Shown here: positions 22,641-32,839 of the stretch, one piece after another
Position numbering within the stretch: position 1 is the first letter of the stretch
How the letters are laid out: each line of letters begins with the position of its first letter
Assembly (NCBI RefSeq): GCF_000005505.3
Contig: NC_016133.3
Span: 186,001 to 250,000, forward strand
Source of the DNA: Brachypodium distachyon
Taxonomy: Eukaryota > Streptophyta > Magnoliopsida > Poales > Poaceae
Reading direction: 5' to 3'
DNA length: 64,000 nucleotides
Translations under genes and position numbers: made by a program
The notes under the pieces: model-generated
What the model was told of the DNA's origin: nothing
Databases searched by the model: none
The model's input: the letters and a program-made list of their open reading frames with translations, nothing else

Positions 22641-24958
22641 GTTTTCTGATGACAGTGCCTGCACGAAGAATGACCTTTGTAAGCTAGTGAACAAAATTAC
22701 AATGGGACACATCATGTCACATCAACGATTCAATTCACCTCCTGTGGGATTAGCAATATATATCATCCAGGTATTGACTCTTTCGACTCTCCAAAACAAG
22801 GGTTACGCCCAAACAACCTGGCGCATTTCCAAGCCGAACCCTCTTGGCTAATCTTGCGCAGGATGGCCAAGGCATCCGGAGATGCCCGGCCCATCAAACA
22901 CGATGGCGTTCTTGTGTTTCCGGATACACTAGCCGGATGTGTACGTGTGTGACTTGTACAAGACTAGATAAACTCAGCTGAAGCGTGTGCATTGTGAATG
23001 CCGTGTGAGACGGATGTCACCGTGTGAGATGGTGCTGCACGCGAGCTGAAGAGAAGCCAAAACTGTCTGCACATCCAAGTCACCAAGTCCTTGATTCAGT
23101 TATACCTTGCCGATTGATTTGGTCAGGTTTGCTTATTAGTGGCTGCATGCATTAGAGTTAGTGGTGTGTGTGGCATAAGCTAGTCGACCCGGGCAGTTTG
23201 TTGCTCCGCGTCTAGGTGCGTAATAGCTATTCCCCGATACAAATTAATTGTCGCAGCTTTGTCTAAATACGATGTTTGACACGAAAAAATATAAAACATA
23301 TATTTCTTTGTCGCACCGAGGAAATAGAATAATTGCGGGCGTGGCAGTATACATTCGTATACAAATAAATAAATGAGACAGTAAAACATAGGGAAAATAT
23401 TTATTAATTCTCTTTTGAATTAAAAAAGTAAAATTGCCCACATGATTACAAATCTTATGCCATTGAGAATCATCTGACTTGAATCGGCGATTGCAGAGTT
23501 GCAATTTCCCGGGGACTCGCAAGTACAACCCGGTTAATTACATCTGCAGGATCAAGTCTGCAGAACACCTCCGATTAAGCTGCGATGATGGTCATCATGT
23601 GAAGTCAAGATGTTCTCCAGACATGTATGGGCGGCAAGAGTAGTCATGTAATGTGCCAAAGCCTTGACGGTCTTTTAGTGTGGAATATCCGGCTTGATAG
23701 CGGCGGAATTCATACAAGTCTCAAAGTGGTGATGAGGAGGGAGTAGTCCCCTCTGGACCTTGGGTCCATGGAAGTATCTTGATCTCTCTCTCTCTCTCAT
23801 GACCCTAAACCATAAAATCACATGAGTTGCCGAACATGGTTATGATCACAGTTGTTATTTGTATTGGTGTAATCTTTGTCATGGTTTGATGTTATGAATT
23901 GCTTATTCTCATATTTGTCTCTTGATATTATTAATAGATACACATGTTTACCTTTCCTTGTTCCCTATGTTGCTTGGATATTAATATGGTGATGTGTGTA
24001 TTAGGGAATCCGGCGGACGATTAGGTGGAAGTCTTGTACTTTGAATATCCTCTGTCTTTATAATGCTTGTATTTATTGCTTATGCCACTAGGGGTAAAAA
24101 GAATTGAAACTCCTCCCTTACCAAGTGACTAGATGGTACCCTTTGTGTGAGGTTGTGAATTTTAAACATCATGTTTCTTAAGTGCGTAATGTTGTGAATT
24201 TTACCAAGTTCGATCTCTTATCATGGAATATTGGTAGAATTTTAAACTAGGCGGACGGTTAGGTGGAAGTCCGTTGCCAAGTGCTTATGCCACTAGGGGT
24301 AAAAAGCTTGTCTAATACTCATACGCCTTGAATATTAGAGAGTAGTGTAAAAGCACTCTACCTACGAAACATGATGCCCATGTTAGTTTTATTCATAGTT
24401 AAAATCATTTCTAAGAAGTGCTAAGTATAACTGTCTTCTATGCTATTTTAGTGCCACCAAAATTATTAGAGAGTAGACAAGTGAACCCATGAACCCCGGG
24501 ACCTCTTTAATCATTGTTATCAATCACTTTTATATTTATTTAGTATTTATTACCTTGCTGTCCGGATTTTACAATTATCCAAAGACCCAAATTAAAAATC
24601 CTTTCTAATTTATTACTTGCTTATTAGCTTCCCTATTACTTTAGTTATTGAGTGTATACTTTACTTTAATTTCAGTTTTTAGTTTATTTTTATTATTTAT
24701 TTTGTGTCATATCATTGTGACCGACAACCACTTTGATATCTTGCTGGGGACACGAGATAGTTCCGTGACTGGACCTAGGAGGGCGAAGTTTGATTTCTTC
24801 ACAAATCTTCCCAAGAATTCGATAATAAACCCCGAGTCACCTTTGTGGGAAAATACTGCTACTAGCTGCACACTCTGCGCTTGGAGTCGCAGCTATCAAC
24901 GGCCCGCTCGGCAGCCCCAACAGATCTTGCCGTCTACATCCGGAAGGCGCTACCGGGT
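22641..24958. repeat. non-coding repeat DNA, present twice in the window in opposite orientation
   Basis: There are no long frames. The phrase GCCACTAGGGGTAAAAAG occurs twice (near 24085 and 24288), as does the GGTGGAAGTC neighbourhood. A (TC)n run lies near 23783. The whole stretch reappears inverted at about 48160-50500 at high similarity. It is probably the non-coding interior of an LTR element, family not identified. Confidence 0.4.
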
Positions 24959-26087
24959 GCCGCGGTCGATCGAGGTCATACATTAACCAAGCGACAGATC
25001 GTGAGAAAATGACTAATTTACCCCTCCAAAGTGGGGGCCAGTATTCCCATGGATCTCTTATCATGGAATATTGGTAGAATTTGTCTTCTATTAAAGATAC
25101 TCTCAAAAGCACAGATCATCCTCTTCTCGGTGCATTGATCGGATTAAAATAACTCCCGCGAAACAAACAAAAAAGTATGTGCTGCATCAATTAGCACGGG
25201 TGCTTAGCGCTCTGTTTAGCAAACCGCGATGGGCGGGTACAGAATAATTTTTGAATTCCTGGCCTCTCACTGCTGACACACGCTGCTAGCCCACTTGTTC
25301 TTTATCACCTTTTATCCCCCCTTGCGTATGGCTATTATCTTTTATTGACGAAAACAGTATGGCTATTATGACCGGTAAAAACTCAACCTATTTTGCAAGA
25401 AACTGTACTCCCTCCGTCACGTCACATATTAACTGACTCAACTTTCAACTTTGTCTAAATATGGACGTATCTACTATCTATATACTATCGGTAAAAACTC
25501 AACCTATTTTGTAAGAAATTGTACTCTCTCCGTCCCATATGAAGTGAGTCAATTTTGTCTAAATATGGATGTATTTATATACTTCCTCCTTTCGGAATTA
25601 CTTCTCGAAATATTACATATATCTAGACGCTTTTTAAACATAAATACATCCATATTTAGGCAAATTTGAGACAAGTAATATTGGACGGAGAGAGTACTAA
25701 AATATGTCTAGACACATGTAATGTTATTTCACTTATTTCCGGACCGTGGAAGTAAAAAATACCATCTAACAAAATTACAGCGTCAAAAATGAGTCAGCCT
25801 CGCTGGCCGCGCCGTCTATTATTCTATTCCGCCTAGCAAAAGCAGATTCCATGCTGCCCGGAGAATAATGGTACAAGCCGCGGTCGATCGAGGTCATACA
25901 TTAACCAAGCAACAGATCATGAGAAAATGACTAATTTACCCCTCCAAAGTGGGGGCCAGTATTCCCATGGATCTCTTATCATGGAATATTGGTAGAATTT
26001 GTCTTCTATTAAAGATACTCTCAAAAGCACAGATCATCCTCTTCTCGGTGCATTGATCGGATTAAAATAACTCCCGCGAAACAAACA
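24959..26087. repeat. 211-base direct repeat flanking an inverted copy of 1575-2292
   Basis: 24959-25169 and 25877-26087 are the same sequence with about two mismatches (offset 918). Between them, 25176 to about 25887 is the reverse complement of about 1575-2292, including the MITE cluster. The right junction overlaps by GCCGC, a 5-base microhomology. No gene is present. The arrangement reads as a copy-and-paste rearrangement. Confidence 0.65.
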
Positions 26088-26206
26088 GTCGTTCGTCGTC
26101 CTTGGGTATTTGCCGCTACCGATTTCATGTAATCTGAAATATATCTGAATTATATATATATATATAGAAGAGATAGATGGAAAGATACTTGCATGTCCAA
26201 GACATT
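26088..26206. repeat. fragment copied from the SEND1-like gene
   Basis: This matches 59882-60026 in the same orientation, the end of exon 1, the short AT-rich intron and the start of exon 2 of the flap-endonuclease homologue, with a shorter AT run. It has no coding value here and marks one step of the patchwork rearrangement. Confidence 0.7.
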
Positions 26207-26299
26207 GGAGAACAGTTTCTCACTCGATAATACAAATACACTGATCACCAAATTTGCAACGTCCTGGTTACACGGACATGATCGAACCAAATCCAACTT

Positions 26300-26485
26300 G
26301 ACGTTGTATAATTAGCAGCTTGGAGGTGCAGAGTCGGCTTGCCAAGCTTGTTCCTTTTCCATTTCCGGGTTTTCCTTTGGAGGTGTGGAATCGGATTGCG
26401 ATCCATGCTTGGTCCTTTTCCGTTTCCAGGCTTTCCTTTGGAGGTGCGGAATCGGGTTGCGACCAGGAAGTCGATTAATTGTCTT
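26300..26485 (-). pseudogene. relic of the Lys-rich terminal exon of the Ulp1-like family
   Basis: Minus-strand text reading SQPDSAPPKKSLETEKDQ in one frame parallels the tail exon of the fusion gene ([18 protein letters not shown]). The similarity is interrupted by frame changes, and a repeated segment gives two tandem half-copies. No catalytic exon adjoins it. A near-identical relic lies at 61737-61922. Confidence 0.5.
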
Positions 26486-26488
26486 CTA

Positions 26489-27379
26489 AGAACATTTTCA
26501 GCAAGACCCCTAAACAAGATCCCTATCCCGTTTTAGGGCCGGAAGCAAAAAAACTTCTTCAACAGGACCTCTATTTGATCCCCTAAAATAGGGAGGCCCC
26601 TAGAATCCACTCTCAAGCCCCCGTTCCCAGGGGCTCTCCAAGGAAGCCCCTATTTTTGCCACGTCAGCCCAGCTCCTCCTCTTCTCTCCTCCTCACTCCT
26701 GTCTCTGTCCCTGCGCCACGACTGCCGCCGGCTACCTCCCAGGCCGTCACCGCCCGTCCCCCGCGCCCCCCGCCTTGCCTCCCCTGCGCTCGGCGGCGCT
26801 GGTGGCCGGCTCCTCCACTGCCTCCACCTCCCTCGACGCCGCCGGTCCACTCCCATGCCTCCACCCCACTGTCGTCGCGCCCTTCCCTGCCTCCACCCAC
26901 TGTCGCTGCCTCCCTCGGCGCCGTGACGCCCCTCCCTGCCTTCACCCCCGTCGCCGCGCCCGTCCCCTGCCTCTGTTTGCGCCGCCGCCCTCAACGTTGC
27001 CACGCCCCTCTCCCTCCTCCGCCCCGACCATCCCCCGGCGGCATCGCAACCACAACCGCCTCGCTGCGCGTGGCAGAGCGTGCCTGCGCCTTGGCCGCCG
27101 CCGGACCGCCTGCCCGCCGTGCAGCTGGTCGGTCGTCGCCCGACCGCCGCGTCCTACTACCTCGGCCGACTACTACCTCAGGAAGAAGAAGATGAGAGGA
27201 GAAAATGACCCACTGACACACGGGTCCCACTAATCAGTGTAATACTAAGAATAAATAGGGGCAGATATTTAGGAGCTACTGCTGAAGATTGACCTGAAAT
27301 AAGGGCTCAAAAATTTAGAGAAAAATCCCTAAACAAAATTTAGGGGTCTTGATTTAAGTGCTACTGCCGAAGATGCTCT
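26489..27379. mobile_element. non-autonomous DNA transposon with GC-rich cargo
   Basis: The ends read AGAACATTTTCAGCAAG and GCCGAAGATGCTCT, an imperfect inverted pair, with AT-rich CCCCTAAA-type subterminal text on both sides. The interior, about 26650-27230, is strongly GC-rich, Pro/Arg-like in all frames, and resembles a captured first exon or 5' leader. That would fit a Pack-MULE-like or hAT-like element. The superfamily is not settled. The second copy is at 61926-62769. Confidence 0.45.
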
Positions 27380-27389
27380 AACCGTCTCG

Positions 27390-27995
27390 ACGTGGCACAC
27401 TCGCACTTATCCAACAATGCCTTATTGTAAGAAAAAAGAAGACTGTTCAAAGGCTAGGAGTGTGCCGTTTGTGGGCTGTACCATGTTGGGCTGCGGGAGT
27501 GGAGGTGCTATTCTGGGCCTGGATGGATGGGCTAGGCCGTTAGTAAACAATTACGTGGTCTGAATGAGTAATATACTCTGTATTATTTAGATGGGCCGGA
27601 CCCGTGCTACAGCCCGGGCGCCCTTGCGCGTGCGAGCGTTGTTTTAAAGAAAAAATTGTTGGAAGATGATACTACGACTACTCGTATAATCTTCCAGGAG
27701 AACCAGGGACTTTGCTCGTCTAGCAAGCAAAGGAGGACGTCCCAAAGAAAAGAAAAGAAAAGCAACCAAAATGCGTGACAAAGAGAAAACATAAAGAAGG
27801 TTCTAGATGCTTCCCGGTCCAACGTGATGGAACACCGTTGACTGACAGTGACAGCAGCTAGGCTGATCCCACCTGTCAGCCACCAACAACTACCTGCCCC
27901 GTCCGTCCCCTTTGTCTCCTTCACTCATTCGTTGCTGGGTCCCTTTTTTGATTATTTATATTTATATAAGAGAAGAACTAACCCAAACCGAATCC
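27390..27995 (+). promoter_or_regulatory. duplicated promoter stretch with TATA element
   Basis: TATTTATATAAG at about 27956-27970 lies 25-30 bases before the point where similarity to the right-edge gene's promoter (62790-63388) ends. After that point this copy continues into unrelated sequence, so the promoter has been cut from its own gene. It might drive transcription into 28000-28500. No start site is proven. Confidence 0.4.
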
Positions 27996-28523
27996 GGTGC
28001 CTATCCTACCCCTCCTACCTCTGTCAGGCCGCTCCCCTACCTCATCTTCGTTCCGTCCATTCAAATGGCGCTGGGGCACCATCAAAGCATTTTCAACTAA
28101 GAAATATACGTGACAACCGTAGCCGAGTAAGAGCTACCAACCGGTTAATGGCGCCTTTACGACACCCGTCTTCCTCATGTCAGCTATGTCCATTCAAATA
28201 GCGCTGGTACACCATCTTCACTTTTTTCAACTCAGAAGGACGTGTTAACCAGTGCCGAGTAATGGCACTGCTGCACCGAGAAACAAGCCAAGGCTGGCGG
28301 GCATGCGTGCCGGTTCCCCATGCACCCTGCACTGCAACACGCCGCCGTGCACGCAGCGGCAAGGGATTCAATCCGCGTCCAATTGCCCACCCATGCATGC
28401 AAACCGATCCCTAGTTCTTCCCCTGCGTTATTTAAACCGATTATGGCCAGTTAACTTTGCCGCACCACTCTTACTACATCTACTTCATCTTACACGGCCA
28501 CAACAAGCGATGCCACCATTGCA

Positions 28524-29007
28524 ATGGCGTACAACGGCACGACGTGGATACCACCGCACACCACTCTGAAGCCCCTCTACCCCGCCGGCGTCCAGGTGCA
28601 GAGGACGCTGCGCGTGTGGACGATCTCACGCTGGAGAAACCCGTTCGAGTTTGCCAGGTTGTTCCTCCTGGCCGGCTTCAGGCACTTGGGCGCGGATGCC
28701 GCCCCCAACATGTTCCAACTGCAGCAGCTTCAGAACGCCGCCGGCATTAACACCGCTGTCATCGTCACCTTCGAGAACCCCTACGACGCGGCGTTCCTGC
28801 TTGGCCGTGTCTACTGGTGTGGGTGCAGAGTTCATCGCATTCACCCTCTACAACGTCTACACCGACAACGAGTTACACCGTGGCTGGCCAGATCCGGGCC
28901 ACCAGCGCACTCTGGCTTACGCCGAGCCCCCGGCGGCGGCGCCCCAGCAGCCGGAGGAGCGGGAGCAGGATGCCCCGGTGGTGATCGAGTTCGATGGCGA
29001 CGACTGA
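28524..29007 (+). pseudogene. uncharacterised reading frame with one frameshift
   Basis: A frame starting MAYNGTTWIPPH at 28524 runs to about 28815 and includes VWTISRWRNPFEFARLFLLA and VIVTFENPYDAAFLLGRVY. The natural continuation, EFIAFTLYNVYTDNELHRGW to the stop after VIEFDGDD at about 29007, is in another frame, one base out. Third-position GC bias continues across the break. I do not recognise the family. A TATA-like TTATTTAAA at about 28429 and a CA-rich leader precede it. It is either a recent pseudogene or a sequencing slip in a live gene of about 160 residues. Confidence 0.45.
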
Positions 29008-29499
29008 TCGGCTACGTCATCTTGCATGCACTTCATGGCGTCCTACAAGGATGCATCTGTGTGTCCAAATGTGGCCCTATCATGGCATATCTACGAGTGC
29101 TAGAACTGTTCTGTTTCTGAATGCTTGCGATGCTTCTATACTTCTGTCTCGGCCCAGTTTGAGTGTTTCTTTTGTCTTCTTCATTTCATCTTAAATGAAC
29201 AGGGCCCACTCTCTTTTCCGTTGCTTCCTCTCATGGCTATAAGCACATCATCTGCCTCAATCTACGCGGCAGCCCAAAACCTAGCCGTTCTTCTCCCCCT
29301 TCCCCAAACAAAAATGTGAAAGTACTTCCATTGCTCCGAAGGCAGTTCTTCCCCGGGCGGATCACCCGTCCGCCGTTCAGGGCGCCGTTCCCCTCTCTGC
29401 GGCGGGCGAGGCGGGAGTGGCGGTCACGGGGGACGTGGCAGCGCGTCCCCCGCCGGAGCCGGCGTAGGGAAAGGCACGGCCGGCGACAGCGGCCAAGGC

Positions 29500-29802
29500 A
29501 TGAGCGGTGCCTCGGCAGACGATGACGCAGCCCGCCGACTTGCCCTCTCGGAGAGGGGGCGGAAGCGCGGGCTCCGCCGCCTTACGAACTGCAGGGGCCT
29601 CATCGGCCACAACGACGACTACATTGCCATCGACTCGGATCTGGACCAGATCGTCGAGGCGTCGAAGCTCACCGAGGTGGACGACGACATACGTCGTTAC
29701 CGCAAAGATGACGTCAACCTCGACAACGCCACCAGTCGCTCAATCTCCGGCATCGATGACGTTGCCAAGGGCATCATCAACATCTCCAGTGACGATGAGT
29801 AG
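29500..29802 (+). CDS. small hypothetical acidic protein
   Basis: A 100-codon frame begins MSGASADDDAARR and has basic text (RGRKRGLRRL) followed by a polar acidic C-terminal half rich in Asp and Ile (IDSDLDQIVEASK, DDVNLD) ending INISSDDE. It has no membrane segment and no recognised domain. The frame is GC-rich at third positions and is followed by AT-rich sequence, which favours real coding. The true start could lie upstream through an intron. Confidence 0.4.
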   Translation: MSGASADDDAARRLALSERGRKRGLRRLTNCRGLIGHNDDYIAIDSDLDQIVEASKLTEVDDDIRRYRKDDVNLDNATSRSISGIDDVAKGIINISSDDE

Positions 29803-30079
29803 GAGTTCTGCGAAGGCCTCATTATTAGTATTAGTTTCTAGTCGCGCTAGATCCGAGTCCCGTATGAACTAGCTCTTTACGAACATGCTCTTCTACTATT
29901 CTTAGATCCTGTGTGTTAATGGAAGATGGGTTTTCTACTAATGAACTGTGGTATTTTAACACCTGTTAGTGAACGGGAGGATTGCGCGTCATCATATTAC
30001 GTGTTCTGTGTAAAAACACGTTTTCTGAAATATACGCTTTAACTTGACCTGTTCTCCAGCTTCGAAGGCCGGATTTTCT

Positions 30080-30384
30080 CATATACGCTTCATATGAATA
30101 CGCCTTCATTGTCCTACGGTACATTGTTGTCCTACGGAAGGCGGTTTTTCAGAACTCGCTTCTTAGGAATACGCCTTCGGTTTGTGTGTCCTACGGTACA
30201 TTGTTGGTGGCTTTCCTGAAAACTGCTTCTTAGGATTACGCCTTCGGTGGCATGTCCTACTATACAGTTCAATACAACTTTCATTAGAACAAATCATAAT
30301 CATTGCCCCGCATCAATTGCAAATCCATCCTCTGCTCAGCCCCCTAAATTAAGTGAACTGCTGAGCCCCCTAAATTAAGTGAAC
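30080..30384. repeat. short degenerate tandem repeats
   Basis: A unit of about 65-75 bases built on CGCTTCTTAGGAATACGCCT, then TGTCCTACGGTACATTGTTG, is present about three times between 30080 and 30260. After it, CCCCCTAAATTAAGTGAA occurs twice with a period of 26 bases (30334-30383). Both lie just downstream of the minus-strand GRF gene and could fall in its 3' region. Confidence 0.5.
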
Positions 30385-30432
30385 CCTCATCAATTCAGTA
30401 CAAATTGATAGATTTATGATCGAACTGAAGAA

Positions 30433-31004
30433 TCACATCCCCTTAAGGACAAAGAAAATCAACATCACTACAACGACACACACATAGAAGGCATCACGCA
30501 TCATCATTTCCTGCTGCTTAAGCTTCACCAAGTTGCGCAGATTTGAATTAAGCATCTTCAGCTCCGCAGCAACTCCACTGGCGGTGGCATTTGCGACACC
30601 TTGCTGTTCTGCCCCAAACAACGAAGGGGAATCAACTTTCGGCAATGCCCAGCTGCTCAAATCCACCCCTTCGAACTGTAGCTTCTCGACGTACGCATCC
30701 AACCAAGAGAAGTAGCTGCATTTCTTCTAGATCTGGAGGGGGAAGGGGGCGAACCCTAATCGTGAACGGAACGGAAATGCCAAATTCGAGCCAAAAAAGC
30801 ATGTTAGATGCAAAATCTAACCTTTCCTGGCTTCGGCCGGCTCTCGCACTTCACAAATTCGCGCCCATAGTTCCCGGTGTCCACCTTCTTGCATGTCAGC
30901 CGCACGAGCTGCTCCTCCCGCGGGCATTCGGTACAGCGGGTAAGGGGAACTGGACCGTATTGAGGCCAGGCGTGGGATGGAGAAGACGAGCTACCACGTG
31001 ACAT
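30433..31004 (-). CDS. GRF zinc-finger protein with C-terminal membrane anchor, copy 2 (complete)
   Basis: Two exons, 30822-31004 and 30433-30726, join in phase 0 to 158 codons. The GRF zinc finger occupies residues about 15-75: CTEC, GREFVKCES, KKCSYFSWLDAYVEKL. Residues about 100-130 form a helix rich in Leu, Lys and Gln. The last 20 residues (FYVCVVVVMLIFFVLKG) are a single hydrophobic segment at the extreme C-terminus, so the protein looks tail-anchored with the zinc finger facing the cytosol or nucleus. The start is the first ATG before the finger; an upstream in-frame ATG at 31238 would add a low-complexity Arg-rich extension that I consider leader. Nucleic-acid binding is a family expectation, not shown. 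Confidence 0.75.
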
Positions 31005-31926
31005 GGTTCTGGTCAACAAACGGCGCAGCCGCCGTGCAAGTCGTCCTCGTCGTCGCCGGAGAAGAGGGGGACGGAAAATAACGGGAAAAGAACAGGGGAA
31101 ACAGTCACGCGAGTACGGTGTTGTTCCGGTCACGCTCATTCTTATGGGGCCAAGCGCCACGTGGAAATTATTTGGGGTCCTACCTGTAAGGGTTATTTCG
31201 TGCTCATCGTGCTGACCTGGATAAGTTGTCAGGCCCACCTGTCAGGTATCTGTTCTTTTCCTAAGCGGGGAGCTGTTGGACCCACCTGTCAGGTATCTGT
31301 TTTTTTCATAGCTGTCGTGGATAAGTTGTGAGCCCCACCCACATAATCAAACTCATACTCAATGAGCACAGGTAACGGCCCACCATCAATTTGCCCTTCC
31401 GCATCAAGGTCCAAAAGTGCTTCTCAGATATTTTCTCGCGCACGTTGTAGGCAGGATCCATTCACAGCGAAAGGAGCCTCGCGGGAGCGAATTCGCCTTT
31501 AAGGGATGGCCGAGGAGCTATTTTGCCGAGTGGATTTGCTCCATGTGCCCACAATTCCCCGACTGCCGTGCCGCCGCACAAGAGAAGTGCCTCCGCCGCC
31601 AACACGATACGCCTCCGCTGATACACGAATCGAGCCGCCAAGCTGGGATTTCACAAATCACGAAGAGCCCGTGACCCGCTCGCTGGCTGCCCAATTTGTA
31701 TCCGAACAAATCGTGTCGCCTGCGCCGCCAAGCTCACCACAGATGCAGGTGACACTCTTCGCCGCCGCCAGTGGAACACGCTGATGGAATTTTATGAGTG
31801 AGCCCAACCACCAACGCCTCAACACCCGGAATCGCCGCCAGCAACCGTCAGACAACAGCCGTCGTCTGCCAAACTCGGGAGAGAGAGAGATCGGCAGATT
31901 TTTTTCTCGAGATGAGAAATCAACCT

Positions 31927-32610
31927 GGCTCTGATACCATGTGACACTCGATCCTCCACTACTCGATTGATATGTTACGGATCTGATACAGAGGGAGAAT
32001 GTTCTTTGGGACCATGGTCCTGGTGCACCAGGGGCTCGATGACTGACATGTGGCACATGTGGATGCGTGCTAAAACCAGCCCGGCGCTAATCATCCAGCA
32101 TTAGGGTTAACCATGGTACAAGATGCGGCTTGTACCATTATTCTCCGGGCAGCATGGAATCTGCTTTTGCTAGGGGGAATAGAATAATAGACCGCGCGGC
32201 CAGCGAGGCTGACTCATTTTTGACGCTGTAATTTTGTTAGACCGACATCGATGGTATTTTTTACTTCCACGGTCCGGAAATAACTGACATAACATTGCAC
32301 GTGTCTAGACATATTTTAGTACTCCTTCCGTCCAATATTACTTGTCTCAAATTTGCCTAAATATGGATGTATTTATGTTTAAAAAGCGTCTAGATACATG
32401 TAATATTTCGAGAAGTAATTCTGAAAGGAGGAAGTATATAAATACATCCATATTTAGACAAAGTTGACTCACTTAATATGGGACGGAGAGAGTACAATTT
32501 CTTGCAAAATAGGTTGAGTTTTTACTGATAGTATATAGATAGTAGATACGTCCATATTTAAACAAAGTTGAAAGTTGAGTCACTTAATATGTGACGTGAC
32601 GGAGGGAGTA
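31927..32610. mobile_element. copy of LTR relic and Stowaway MITE cluster
   Basis: The primer-site-like sequence at 31927-31939 and the nested MITE termini at 32320-32610 repeat 1378-1390 and 1771-2061 exactly. Nothing distinguishes them from copy 1. Confidence 0.5.
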
Positions 32611-32839
32611 CAGTTTCTTGCAAAATAGGTTGAGTTTTTACCGATCATAATAGCCATACTGTTTTCGTCAATAAAAGATAATAGCCATACGCAAGGGGGG
32701 ATAAAAGGTGATAAAAGAACAAGTGGGCTAGCAGCGTGTGTCAGCAGTGAGAGGCCAGGAATTCAAAAATTATTCTGTACCCGCCCATCGCGGTTTGCTA
32801 AACAGAGCGCTAAGCACCAGTGCTAATTGATGCAGCACA

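Larger units (their letters stand above)
26206..27995. repeat. 1.8-kb block duplicated from the right end of the window (61643-63388)
   Basis: Colinear similarity runs from GGAGAACAGTTTCTCACTCG to GAAGAACTAACCCAAACCGAATC, in the same orientation as 61643-63388, with scattered substitutions and a few indels. The block carries a decayed Ulp1-family terminal exon, a non-autonomous transposon and the promoter-like stretch that precedes the gene at the right edge of the window. Confidence 0.7.

Noticed and set aside
26650..27230. 179-codon Pro-rich frame and its antisense partners
   Set aside because: Lies inside a duplicated non-autonomous transposon. The two copies differ by indels that break the frame, so no protein is conserved.
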